Part shown: in pieces, positions 27,465 to 36,564 of the stretch
How the letters are laid out: each line of letters begins with the position of its first letter
How positions within the stretch are numbered: position 1 is the first letter of the stretch
Assembly (NCBI GenBank): GCA_029547265.1
Contig: JAKPPP010000044.1
Coordinates: 1 to 46,400 of the forward strand
Source of the DNA: Bacteroidota bacterium
GTDB taxonomy: Bacteria; Bacteroidota; Bacteroidia; AKYH767-A; OLB10
Length of the DNA stretch: 46,400 bases
Reading direction: 5' to 3'
The notes under the pieces: model-generated
What the model was told of the DNA's origin: nothing
The model's input: only the letters and a program-made list of their open reading frames with translations
The model's database searches: none
Program-made: the position numbers and the translations under genes

Positions 27465-28952
27465 TTATTTCTGAATAACGAATTGTTTTGTAGCAACTTC
27501 TCCTTGTTTAACAATTCTTAGTATATACATACCGTTATCAAGCAAAGAAACATCTAACTTTTGAGTTATTTCTGTTCCTTTAACAGATGATATCGATTTG
27601 CCTGCAATGTCCATAATTGTTAATTCTGCATCTTGAACATTGGTCAAAGTAATTGTATTCTGAGCAGGATTTGGCAATAGCTGAATTAATTTACTCCATG
27701 CAGGTACCGTAGCTACAGATACTAATTGAGTACTTCCTACTCCAATGCAATAGAATTTATCTTGAAGATTAATTCCTGAGAATTTCACCACCGTTCCATT
27801 TGCTAGTATAGATGTTGCTGCTGCTACTGCAGTGAAATTCTGATTGTCTGAATCTCTCGTTAATAGTGTGTAATTCTGAACAGGAAGATTTTTAGTTAAT
27901 GAATCTCCACCACCTGCCGCATACGACAAATTGAAATAAAGGTCGGCAGTAACATTTCCTCCTTTGTTGAAATACCATTCTCTCGATGTTCGTTCAAAAT
28001 CAACTGCTGCTCCCGCAGGTAAGTATGATGTTGATATCCCTGTCGAATCATTATGTCCATAAACAGCATAGTCAAATGCTTTTGCTTGAATATTTGAAAT
28101 GATATTTAAACCATTTGTCGTAGAAGCGTAATTGTAGAGTGTAGGATCTTTTCCATACCATACTCCTTCTACTCCCGACATATTATACATCTGATCATTT
28201 CCAATCGCTGCATAACTTGGAGTCCATGACCAATATGCTGCACCTGAACTGATGATACCGTTATTTCCATTCCCTGTTAAGTCCGGTAAATTTCCTCCTG
28301 TTGATTGATTAAAATCCCAATATGCTACTAATCCAGGCTCTGTACCAGTTAAATGCTTATGCATATTGTCTTTTATCTCTTGGTCCGTTCTCACTACACT
28401 CCAAATTCTGATCTCATCTATTTGTCCGAAAGTTTGGAAATTTGTTAAGTCCCATGGTGCAATTCCAATAACAAAAGGATTTGTTGATGCAGTAATTGCT
28501 GCACTCGTTAATGGAATACCTCCAACTTGTTCGCCATTGATATATGTCAACAGTTGTACACCTGAACCGAACGTAGTTGCGAAATGTACCCATGCTGAAT
28601 CAAGAGGTGAACTTCCGGCTTGTACTTCATTATGTCCGGGATTCCATACTTCCGAATAATTCTGTCCTAATTGTGATGCCATCACATAACCATTATCAAA
28701 AGTATTTGTTACTTTTCCCATGATCTTTTGATTCCATGTGCTGTTGTATAGGCGTACCCATACTTCCATTGTTAGCTCATTTCCGGTATTGAGGACGTTG
28801 TTGGTTCCGCAGTTAAAATATACCGGTGGTTGTGTACCGGCATTCCAACTCGGATAATCAACATAAAAACTATTTCCTGCAGGCGTCTGAGCACTAGCAG
28901 CCTTTAATAAAAAGCTAAAAGCTAAAGTAAAGAGTAGATATTTTATTTTCAT
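27465..28952 (-). CDS. Secreted LamG-domain T9SS cargo protein
   Basis: A 495-residue protein with signal peptide MKIKYLLFTLAFSFLLKAASA. A concanavalin-like LamG domain spans about residues 25-215 (MEVWVRLYNSTWNQKIMGK, WVHFATTFG, QIDEIRIWSVVRT, then a WDFNQSTG linker of the type found next to such domains). A ~200-residue beta region with no recognised family follows, and a T9SS type A sorting domain starts at LLPNPAQNTITL (~425). LamG domains bind glycans or proteins. It lies 30 bp after susD and 37 bp before the PNGase gene, so a surface glycan-binding role for the same substrate is likely but inferred. Confidence 0.82.
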   Translation of the reverse strand: MKIKYLLFTLAFSFLLKAASAQTPAGNSFYVDYPSWNAGTQPPVYFNCGTNNVLNTGNELTMEVWVRLYNSTWNQKIMGKVTNTFDNGYVMASQLGQNYSEVWNPGHNEVQAGSSPLDSAWVHFATTFGSGVQLLTYINGEQVGGIPLTSAAITASTNPFVIGIAPWDLTNFQTFGQIDEIRIWSVVRTDQEIKDNMHKHLTGTEPGLVAYWDFNQSTGGNLPDLTGNGNNGIISSGAAYWSWTPSYAAIGNDQMYNMSGVEGVWYGKDPTLYNYASTTNGLNIISNIQAKAFDYAVYGHNDSTGISTSYLPAGAAVDFERTSREWYFNKGGNVTADLYFNLSYAAGGGDSLTKNLPVQNYTLLTRDSDNQNFTAVAAATSILANGTVVKFSGINLQDKFYCIGVGSTQLVSVATVPAWSKLIQLLPNPAQNTITLTNVQDAELTIMDIAGKSISSVKGTEITQKLDVSLLDNGMYILRIVKQGEVATKQFVIQK

Positions 28953-28982
28953 CTGTTATAGGGTTTCTTATGTGTCGTTTTT

Positions 28983-30464
28983 TTATTGATCCCACCAAAC
29001 TTTCGTCGATGCATTATCGGCACCTTGATGCGATATTGCATCATAGTAGTTTGCCGAATTCAACGATACCTCTGTTGCGGGATAGGTTAATCTGTTCGGA
29101 AATGCATTCGCATTAATTGCGTTTCCTGAGTAATCTTTTAATACCGGATATCCGGTTCTGCGATATTCATTGTATGCTTCAAATCCGTTTTGATAGGTGA
29201 AGCTTATCCATTTTTGTGTGATGATATTCTCGAGTGATACCGGCGGTAACGCAGCTACATAGGTATTGATTTGCGATGTAGTTATTCCTCCTCCTGTATA
29301 TGATTGCATGTTAGCAGTTACACCATCAACATAAAACTGTTGAGCATCTCCACTATACCAACCTTTTAATGCAGCTTCTGATTTTAAAAAGCATACTTCA
29401 GCATAACTCATGATCATTCCCGGCGCATCTTGCTTTAAAAACCATGTTCCCATTTTCGAAACGTCTGATCCGTCACTATTATAATTGCTCCATATTGATG
29501 ATCCTGCAGGCACTAAATTGGGAACTCCATCGTAATCAGGAATACCGATAATAGTCGATTCTAATGTGTATTGCGCAAATACTTTTATTCGTGGATCATT
29601 CGTGGCCTTAAGGTGATCTATTAAGAATTTACTTGGATATGTTCGCCCTCCGCTTTGTCCACTATTAACTAAATCAAATAATGGATTTCTAACATCTCCA
29701 TTATAAGGAAACAAGGCGCTTTCACTATTCGATGATATGAATGATTGACCTTGTAATGATGCTATTTCAGCTTGCGCCGATGCGGGATCTGCTGAACTCA
29801 TGCGTAGTGCTAATCTCAGTCGTAGAGAGTTTGCAAATTGTTTCCACTTGTTTAACGATCCATTATAGATTGGATCTGCTGTGCCGGGAAAAACTGCTTT
29901 AGAAGCGTCTAAATCATTACTCGCATTTTTGAGTGACGTCAATAAACTTTTATAAATTGTTTGTTGACGATCATATGCAGGTGAGAAATTTAAACTCGTT
30001 GCTCCTTGCAATGCTTGTGAGTAAGGAATATCACCGTAGAGATCAGTTATTCTTGAGAATAAATAGGCCTCCCATATTCTTGCAATTGCATTTTTGTTGA
30101 TGAGGTATGGATCACCCGCCGTTAATCGCTGTACTTCACGTGCATTGATTAATGCTTGCGCATAGACTTCATTCCAATAAGCATCTTTCCCATCATTGCT
30201 GTCGTATTCTTTTCCCGCATCTACTCCGCCTAAATTCGCAAAGTACATATCCCAATTCATCAAAAGCCAATAGTGTAAATTGGCATTGGTGATATAACTT
30301 CCTTGGCCTTTAACAATCGAAAATGTGAATAGGTAATCGGGACTCACTGCAGTGGGTGAATTCGGATTCACATTGAGTTCATCCATACTCTTTTTACATC
30401 CTGCTGCAGTGATTATTAATCCGCAGCATACTACCATCAATAGTTTTTGTATTCTCTTGTTCAT
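28983..30464 (-). CDS. SusD/RagB-like outer-membrane lipoprotein (SusD-like_2 type)
   Basis: A 493-residue protein with a lipoprotein signal ending TAAGC (Cys23) followed by KKSMDELNVNPNSPTA, the standard start of this SusD subgroup. The helical core includes AIARIWEAYLFSRITDLYGDIPYSQAL and the C-terminal YNEYRRTGYPVL, both family hallmarks. SusD-like proteins form the lid on a SusC channel and bind ligands such as glycans or glycopeptides at the surface. It starts 5 bp after the susC stop codon. Confidence 0.93.
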   Translation of the reverse strand: MNKRIQKLLMVVCCGLIITAAGCKKSMDELNVNPNSPTAVSPDYLFTFSIVKGQGSYITNANLHYWLLMNWDMYFANLGGVDAGKEYDSNDGKDAYWNEVYAQALINAREVQRLTAGDPYLINKNAIARIWEAYLFSRITDLYGDIPYSQALQGATSLNFSPAYDRQQTIYKSLLTSLKNASNDLDASKAVFPGTADPIYNGSLNKWKQFANSLRLRLALRMSSADPASAQAEIASLQGQSFISSNSESALFPYNGDVRNPLFDLVNSGQSGGRTYPSKFLIDHLKATNDPRIKVFAQYTLESTIIGIPDYDGVPNLVPAGSSIWSNYNSDGSDVSKMGTWFLKQDAPGMIMSYAEVCFLKSEAALKGWYSGDAQQFYVDGVTANMQSYTGGGITTSQINTYVAALPPVSLENIITQKWISFTYQNGFEAYNEYRRTGYPVLKDYSGNAINANAFPNRLTYPATEVSLNSANYYDAISHQGADNASTKVWWDQ

Positions 30465-30469
30465 GGTGA

Positions 30470-33400
30470 TTACAGATTAATTTTAATATTCATTCCTACA
30501 CTTCTTCTGGTTGGCCATGAGTAGATCTCATATCCTTGTCCGTTGCCATTTGAGTATGCCGACTCCGGATCAATATTCGGAACACCACTATAAATTAACC
30601 ATAGGTTTCTTCCCGTTAAAGCAACACTTAGTCCTTTTAAATGAAGCTTACGACTGATCTGTGCAGGGAAATTGTAGGCTAATGTTACTTCCCTTAACTT
30701 AACGAAGCTGGCATCGTAAATAAATTGCTCGTGAATTTCATTTGTCCATTCTGAAAATTGTCCCCAGTATAACTCGGGATTAACATAAACCGTATTTTGT
30801 TTTCCGTCAGCTGTTACTCCGTCTGCTAAATATCCTCCTGTAGCTACCCAATTCTCAGGCGATACTCCTGCTGCAATTCGTGCTGCTTCTGATGCATACC
30901 AAGCATCTCTTCCTTCAAGTGTGCTTTCTAAGTTTCCTGAATATCCGCTGGCGTACATATTCGTTCCGCTGAACATCTCACCGCCTACTCTATAGTCAAC
31001 TAAAATACCTAAATTGAAGTTCTTGTAGGTGAATCCATTTTGCACACCTCCCGTGAACTTTGGATTATAATTTCCTAAGACTTTTGGTTTTTCGTCACGG
31101 ATGTACATCCCATTGTCATCCACTAACTTATTGCCGTTGGCATCTCTTTTGATACCATACCCAACAATATCTCCGTAAGCATGTCCGGGACGTGCTTCAA
31201 TAGTCAAATTCCATTGATAAAATAATTGATAGGCTTCAAGTCCGTTGGCAAGCGATACTACTTTGTTTTTGTTATGTGCAAAATTGAAATCTACATTCCA
31301 TTTGAAATTCTTTTTCTCGATAGGAATGGTTCTTAATTGTACTTCGATTCCGTTGTTTACAATTTCTCCACTGTTGATAATGGCATTTACAAATCCTGAT
31401 GTGGCTGATACGCTTGCAGGTAATATTTGATTTTTTGTATCTGAGTGATAGTATGTAAAATCAAATCCTATTCTCCCGTTTAAGAATATTAATTCTGTTC
31501 CTAACTCTGTATTCGTGGTAATCTCCGGCTTTAAGTTTAAGAGTGGAACCGAAGGATCTAGTTGATACATCGTTGCCGAGTTAAAAGATCCCGCTGAAGG
31601 ATAAGAATAATTAGTACGATAAGGATCTGTATCACGTCCCACTTGCGCCCATGATGCTCTTAACTTTCCGAATGATAAAATATGTTGCTTCCAATTTAAG
31701 TGTTCGGTAAACACATATCCTGCGCTAAAGGACGGATAAAAATATGATCTATCCGATTTAGGTAATGTGCTACTCCAGTCATTACGTGCAGTGACATCAA
31801 AAAACAACCATGTTTTGTAGGATGCTTGTCCAAAGACATATAGTCCGTTCGTTCTACTTTCACTCATGTAATAACTTAATGTAGGACGATTAACACTATT
31901 CTGCACATTGTAGAAATACGGAATCGCTAATCCCCCGTCGGTATGTTCTGAAGTTGTTTCCGATTTTTTAGAAAGCGTACTTCCTCCTAAATTCAATACA
32001 TAACTTATATCTTTATTGAACTTATTATCATAGCTGATCAAGAAATCACTTTGATATTGTTTAAAATTCGACCATCCCGTCCCATACGATCCCTGTGAAT
32101 TTGATATTCCATTGTAGGCTTCTCTCTCATTACTGCGTTGAATATTAAAATCGGCATTCGATCGCACTAACGCTTTTAGGTGTTCATTGATTTGATAACT
32201 GGCAGATGCAATTCCTATCACGCGATCTCTGAAGTCTTCATTGAGTTCATATTTAACGTCCCAAAATGGATTCGTCATCCAGTTCCAGTTGGTATACCAT
32301 GTTTGCTCATGACCAGCAGCATTCATCATACTGCTTTCTAATGATTCAGCACTTATGTTACGTGGCATCATCACATAGTTACGAGGCGCACTGAAACTAT
32401 TGGCTAATCCTAATCTATTCTCTGCTTTTTGTGTGCTGTAGGTTGCAGATACATCAATACTCAACTTTTCGGTGATAGCCGCTGTTGTGCGAGCTGTTAC
32501 ATTTGTTCTGTTGAGTGTTGTATTAGGTACAATGTCTTTTGTTGTGAAATTACCTGCCGATAGTCGGTAAGTCATTTTTTCGTTTCCACCTTGTAACGAA
32601 ACATTATTGGTTGATGTGATTCCTGTTTGAAAAAACGATTTGTAATTGTCGGGTTGTGCGTCGAAGCTGCGTACCTGTCCGTCCCAATCACGAATGGTTT
32701 GTCCTTCCATCTTCGGACCCCAACTTCCAAATGCTGTTGCGCTTGCAGTGTTATAAGTATAAATACCGTCTTTCAATTCCCAAGGACCTTCAAACTTTCC
32801 GTTGCGTCCTGCACCATAAGTGTTTTGGAATTTCGTGTGAATGTATGGCATCTCAACTGTTGTTGAACTGTTGAATGAAACACCAATTCCTTTCGACTGA
32901 CTTCCTTTCTTTGTTGTTATTACAATTACTCCGTTCGCAGCCATTGATCCGTATAATGCAGCGGCATTCGGACCTTTCAGCACACTCACCGATTCAATGT
33001 CGTCGGGATTAATATCACTAATTCCATTTCCGTAATCTCTTCCACCCCATTGCGTAGTGCTGTTCGATGTATTGTTTTCGATAGGAACACCGTCAACAAC
33101 AATCAATGCTTGATTACTGCCCGATAGGGAAGTCACACCACGTAAAACAATTCTACTCGAGGATCCAGGCCCTCCTGTAGTAGATGAAATATTTAATCCT
33201 GCAACTTTCCCTTCCAACTGATTGATGAAACTGGCATCTTTCGCAGATTGCAAATCAACTCCTTTCACCTCTTGAACGGCATATCCTAAAGCTTTCTTCT
33301 CACGTTTAATCCCTAAAGCTGTAACCATCACTTCTTTCAATTCTACTTTATCTTTTTTCAGATAGATAGTAAGATTAGAATTACCATTTACGGGAACTAA

Positions 33401-33661
33401 TTCTTTCGCCATCGATACCATTATTACTACTAGCGTATCATTCGCATGAGGTACGTTAATATCAAATTTGCCGTCCTCATTTGAAGCAGTTGATATGGTT
33501 GTTCCCTTCACATTAACAATCGCAAAAGGTACGGCTTGCTTATCTTCCATTGACATAATCACTCCATTCACTTTTAATGATTGTGCATGCAATTGCCTAA
33601 ATGGAATTAGTAATGAAAGAAAAAATATTACAGGTATCAGTACGGACTTATTTCTTTTCAT
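30470..33661 (-). CDS. SusC/RagA-like TonB-linked outer-membrane channel
   Basis: 1063 residues from MKRNKSVLIPVIFF at 33661. The frame is open 32 codons further upstream (to 33757) but those residues are basic and precede a proper signal peptide (ending FRQLHA), so the inner Met is chosen. A carboxypeptidase-like regulatory domain (VNGVIMSMEDKQAVPFAIVNVKGT) is followed by the plug with the SusC signature (QLEGKVAGLNISSTTG, then IVLRGVTSLSG and ALIVVDGVPI) and a 22-strand barrel ending RRSVGMNIKINL. It would import a large substrate using TonB energy. Its start overlaps the end of the thioredoxin-fold gene by 14 bp, which suggests coupled translation. Confidence 0.94.
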   Translation of the reverse strand: MKRNKSVLIPVIFFLSLLIPFRQLHAQSLKVNGVIMSMEDKQAVPFAIVNVKGTTISTASNEDGKFDINVPHANDTLVVIMVSMAKELVPVNGNSNLTIYLKKDKVELKEVMVTALGIKREKKALGYAVQEVKGVDLQSAKDASFINQLEGKVAGLNISSTTGGPGSSSRIVLRGVTSLSGSNQALIVVDGVPIENNTSNSTTQWGGRDYGNGISDINPDDIESVSVLKGPNAAALYGSMAANGVIVITTKKGSQSKGIGVSFNSSTTVEMPYIHTKFQNTYGAGRNGKFEGPWELKDGIYTYNTASATAFGSWGPKMEGQTIRDWDGQVRSFDAQPDNYKSFFQTGITSTNNVSLQGGNEKMTYRLSAGNFTTKDIVPNTTLNRTNVTARTTAAITEKLSIDVSATYSTQKAENRLGLANSFSAPRNYVMMPRNISAESLESSMMNAAGHEQTWYTNWNWMTNPFWDVKYELNEDFRDRVIGIASASYQINEHLKALVRSNADFNIQRSNEREAYNGISNSQGSYGTGWSNFKQYQSDFLISYDNKFNKDISYVLNLGGSTLSKKSETTSEHTDGGLAIPYFYNVQNSVNRPTLSYYMSESRTNGLYVFGQASYKTWLFFDVTARNDWSSTLPKSDRSYFYPSFSAGYVFTEHLNWKQHILSFGKLRASWAQVGRDTDPYRTNYSYPSAGSFNSATMYQLDPSVPLLNLKPEITTNTELGTELIFLNGRIGFDFTYYHSDTKNQILPASVSATSGFVNAIINSGEIVNNGIEVQLRTIPIEKKNFKWNVDFNFAHNKNKVVSLANGLEAYQLFYQWNLTIEARPGHAYGDIVGYGIKRDANGNKLVDDNGMYIRDEKPKVLGNYNPKFTGGVQNGFTYKNFNLGILVDYRVGGEMFSGTNMYASGYSGNLESTLEGRDAWYASEAARIAAGVSPENWVATGGYLADGVTADGKQNTVYVNPELYWGQFSEWTNEIHEQFIYDASFVKLREVTLAYNFPAQISRKLHLKGLSVALTGRNLWLIYSGVPNIDPESAYSNGNGQGYEIYSWPTRRSVGMNIKINL

Positions 33662-34733
33662 TAGATTTTTTTTCTTGTGTAACATCTTTATTCTTCTTCG
33701 CTTGCAATTCATTGAAGTAGTCCTTCCAAGGTTTCTTCTGATAAATATTCTCACCATAGAAGCGTAGTATATTATTTAGCACTTCAGGATTTAAGTAAGT
33801 AGGAATGGCATCGAGGATCTCTAGTTTTTCATCTAGAATTACGATTTCAGGAAATCCGAAATTTCCACGAGTGATGGTTTGCACGAATGGATGTAAAGAC
33901 CCAGGACTTGATTCAGGTGCAAAAATTTGCCCTTTGAAAATTATAGTATCAGTACCAAGGACATTAAAATTAACACAGTTAAACTTAGTTCTGATATATT
34001 CTAAATTCAAGGAATCAGTAAAACTGGTCGACTTCATTATTTTACAGCTATTGCAAAATTCAGCTTCAAGCATCACGATTGTTTTTTTGTTTGCTTGATG
34101 ATTTCCGTCAAGGTAATCATTAACCGACTTCCAATTTGTAATTTTAACAAGATCGACTAAGGTAGAATCCTTCATCGCTTTATCGTATAACTTTTCAAAA
34201 TCGGTATAAGCGCAAGATTTGTAAACACCCTCTAAAGTAAAAATGAGTATTGGCTCAATCTTAGGTATATCTAAATATCCTGGCACCAGCAAATTTAAAT
34301 TGAATTTATTTTTATCCTTTTCAAAACCATTCAAAAAAAGAGTAGTTGGATACATCAAGTTTCCGTTTAGCAATTTCACGGCTAACTCATGAGGCGCTTT
34401 TTTATCTGTTCCGGTGGGTTTGTAAATCTGTCCCAAGAATTCAATGGTATCCTTACTTTCAGCATCGAAGCTTACAGGATAAAAATTCTGGTTGATATAT
34501 CCTGCCAAACCTTCATTCGCATACGTAGTCTTCATCATATGCTTACACCATCCGCACCAATCAGTGTAAAAGTCAAGGATGATAGGTCGTTGCTGGGTTT
34601 GCATTTTCTGAATCGCCTCTTGCAGCGACATCCACTTCACCTTGCTGCCCTCGTCATTTTGAGCTTGAAGTGAAAGGACGCTTCCTACAAAAAGAATTAC
34701 TAACGCAAACGAAGTTTTTAATCGCAAATTCAT
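33648..34733 (-). CDS. Exported protein with two thioredoxin-fold domains
   Basis: A 361-residue protein with signal peptide ending SLQA (residue ~24). Domain one (~30-160) has the redox motif CGWC at residues 60-63 in LDFYTDWCGWCKHM and a cis-Pro in YPTTLFL. Domain two (~195-335) has CNSC at 227-230 in LEAEFCNSCKIM and FPEIVIL. Both active sites are intact. The tail after ~340 is very rich in Lys. It is probably a periplasmic disulphide reductase or isomerase. It is the first gene of the SusCD-PNGase operon and overlaps susC by 14 bp, so it may help fold the Cys-rich PNGase domain; that is inference. Confidence 0.85.
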   Translation of the reverse strand: MNLRLKTSFALVILFVGSVLSLQAQNDEGSKVKWMSLQEAIQKMQTQQRPIILDFYTDWCGWCKHMMKTTYANEGLAGYINQNFYPVSFDAESKDTIEFLGQIYKPTGTDKKAPHELAVKLLNGNLMYPTTLFLNGFEKDKNKFNLNLLVPGYLDIPKIEPILIFTLEGVYKSCAYTDFEKLYDKAMKDSTLVDLVKITNWKSVNDYLDGNHQANKKTIVMLEAEFCNSCKIMKSTSFTDSLNLEYIRTKFNCVNFNVLGTDTIIFKGQIFAPESSPGSLHPFVQTITRGNFGFPEIVILDEKLEILDAIPTYLNPEVLNNILRFYGENIYQKKPWKDYFNELQAKKNKDVTQEKKSNEKK

Positions 34734-35106
34734 TGTTAAGCAAAATGTTTAGAAGAGACTAAAAATAGGAAAATTATCCCTAACAAAATTCGACGAATCT
34801 CCACTATGCCATAAAATCCATTTGAATATCAATAAAAGAGTAAAATACTATGAAGATCTATCAGTTTGCTCACAATACAAAGTGCTCTGCACCACGGAAT
34901 TAATACCAATACTTGTGATCTGAATATAATAATCTTGAGATTTATTGAATATTTGTTCTTTCCTAATGTCAATAATCAGGAAGTGAGCGCTGGTAGTTTC
35001 CGAGGTGCCATCCGGAGAAAACCAACCTTTATCAATTTCCACATTTCATTTGATCTAATGTGTAATAATTCAATTTGTTATTACTTTCGTATTTACTCCT
35101 TCCTCC
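34734..35106. other. Gene-free spacer of 373 bp
   Basis: It separates the divergently read thioredoxin-fold and SRAP genes and should hold both promoters. On the minus strand TTTG (34784-34787) and TATTTTTA (34760-34767), 16 bp apart, are a weak candidate for the SusCD operon promoter. Two overlapping open frames of 64 and 83 codons here resemble nothing I know. No repeats or terminators were seen. Confidence 0.5.
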
Positions 35107-35841
35107 ATGTGTTATAACATCGCTTACATAGAAAAACGCCTCGAAACCTTGGCTCGTCGCTACCATGCGCAAGTCACCGATAAAAACAAGATCCATTTAC
35201 CTGTTCATCATGTTTCTGCTTTTGCTCATCCTTATTGGCCTGTGATTACTTCGGAAGCACCTGGGGAAATTCGTTTTTATCAATGGGGACTAATTCCCTT
35301 TTTTATCAAAGACCTGCCATCAGCACTGAAAATCAGGAATCAAACCGCTAATTGTATCGGTGAAGAGGCATTCGAAAAACCTTCGTTTCGTTTGCCTATC
35401 CGTCAACATCGTTGCCTTGTGCCTATAAGTGGATTTTACGAATGGAGAACGGAGGGAAAAGCTAAATATCCTTATTTCATTTATGGATCGCGTCACGAGA
35501 CATTAAGCCTCGCCGGCGTGTATGACTACTGGAAAGATCCTTCTTCAGGTGATACCTTGGCTACGTTTTCAATCGTGACTTGCCAGGCGAATCACTTACT
35601 CTCGAAAATCCACAACGAGAAAAAGAGAATGCCACTGATTCTTAGAGAGGAGGATGAGAAATTATGGCTTAATCCTGATGCCGAAAAAGATGAAATTTTA
35701 TCTTTGGTAAAACCGCTTGCAGATGAGGCTTTAGCTGCTCATACAATCTCGAAATTAATTACCGATAAAAAACAAAATTCGAACACCGAAGAGGTCTATA
35801 AACCTTATGAATATCCAGAGCTTCAATTACTCGATATGTAA
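35107..35841 (+). CDS. SRAP-domain protein (YedK/HMCES-like abasic-site shield)
   Basis: A 244-residue SRAP protein. Cys2, exposed after removal of the initiator Met, is the residue that bonds to abasic sites in single-stranded DNA. Glu112 in GFYEW and His169 in IHNEKKRMP are the other active-site positions; the family usually has a shorter gap (H-x-R-M-P), so there is a small insertion here. RNQTANCIGEEAFEKPSFR matches the NARAE region with changes. The protein protects abasic sites during replication and repair. It faces the AlbA_2 gene, with only 3 bp between the stop codons. Confidence 0.92.
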   Translation: MCYNIAYIEKRLETLARRYHAQVTDKNKIHLPVHHVSAFAHPYWPVITSEAPGEIRFYQWGLIPFFIKDLPSALKIRNQTANCIGEEAFEKPSFRLPIRQHRCLVPISGFYEWRTEGKAKYPYFIYGSRHETLSLAGVYDYWKDPSSGDTLATFSIVTCQANHLLSKIHNEKKRMPLILREEDEKLWLNPDAEKDEILSLVKPLADEALAAHTISKLITDKKQNSNTEEVYKPYEYPELQLLDM

Positions 35842-35844
35842 CAT

Positions 35845-36480
35845 TTACGCTAAAGTATAAAACTCGGGTTCCTCAGTATTAAATACATTTAATACTCCTA
35901 CGCTTATAAGGTTAACGAGGATTTTCATCGCACGCCAGCGACTAATATTCATGAGTTTGCAATACTCTTTTAAGGTAATTTTCGAATGGACACTCAAGTA
36001 CTCTAAAAGCGCTTTTTCCATATCTGAATATACGATTAATGTTTGCTTACGGCCATGTCTTCGTTTCAATACTTCAACAACAATTTTACTTGCTAAGAGA
36101 CATTGATCTGCGTGACGAATATATACCCATCCTTTTCCTTTTTCATCAAGTGCATAATAAGGCTTGTCGATTCCGTCAGGAACAATCACTTCTAAAACAA
36201 TTTTACCTTTTATATTCCACTCGTGAATTGTCAACTCGATAGGAGGATCACAGCATTTTTTCGAGGATTCTTCAAGCATGAATTTTTCTTCTTCCGCTTT
36301 CACTCCGCTGATTGTCCCGTTGTCGTTTACTCCCACTAAAAGTGTACCACCATGATGATTCGCAAAGGCAACTATCGATTTCGCAATGCGATGCACACTC
36401 GAGATTTCTTTTTTGAAATCGAGCATCTCACCTTCTCCGCGACTGATCAGGGTGTTTATTCTCTTTACGGGATTGTTCAC
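35845..36480 (-). CDS. AlbA_2-domain (Schlafen-like) putative nucleic-acid-binding protein
   Basis: A 211-residue protein starting at GTG (36480); no ATG is available before the domain. Residues ~10-130 form an AlbA_2 domain: GEGEMLDFKKEIS, then IVAFANHHGGTLLVGVNDNGTISGV and GWVYIRHADQ. The last ~60 residues (YSDMEKALLEYLSVHSKITLKEYCKLMNISRWRAMKILVNLI) look like a winged helix, so it may be a DNA-binding regulator. The usual longer members add an ATP-binding domain, which is absent. It may be the target of read-through from the protease gene upstream, although a terminator lies between. Confidence 0.8.
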   Translation of the reverse strand: MNNPVKRINTLISRGEGEMLDFKKEISSVHRIAKSIVAFANHHGGTLLVGVNDNGTISGVKAEEEKFMLEESSKKCCDPPIELTIHEWNIKGKIVLEVIVPDGIDKPYYALDEKGKGWVYIRHADQCLLASKIVVEVLKRRHGRKQTLIVYSDMEKALLEYLSVHSKITLKEYCKLMNISRWRAMKILVNLISVGVLNVFNTEEPEFYTLA

Positions 36481-36512
36481 AGCAGCTAAAAATAGATGAG
36501 TCAGGTGAAATA

Positions 36513-36546
36513 AAAAAGGGTTCCGAAAATATTCGAAACCCTTTTT
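36513..36546. terminator. Terminator after the lipoprotein protease gene
   Basis: Arms 36513-36527 and 36532-36546 pair over 15 bp with one mismatch around loop AATA; the outer part is A5/T5, so on the minus strand a T run follows the GC core. It lies 19 bp past the stop at 36565. Confidence 0.8.
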
Positions 36547-36564
36547 CTGTATTATGTTCTTGTA

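Noticed and set aside
33662..33757. Longer SusC start at 33757
   Set aside because: The extra 32 residues are basic, lie within the upstream gene and would place the signal peptide too far inside.
34848..35042. 64-codon minus-strand open frame in the spacer before the SRAP gene
   Set aside because: No signal peptide, family or coupling to a neighbour; it overlaps an equally long frame on the other strand and the expected promoter region.
34866..35117. 83-codon plus-strand open frame
   Set aside because: Its end overlaps the well-supported SRAP start, where Cys2 must follow the initiator Met, and the composition is not protein-like.
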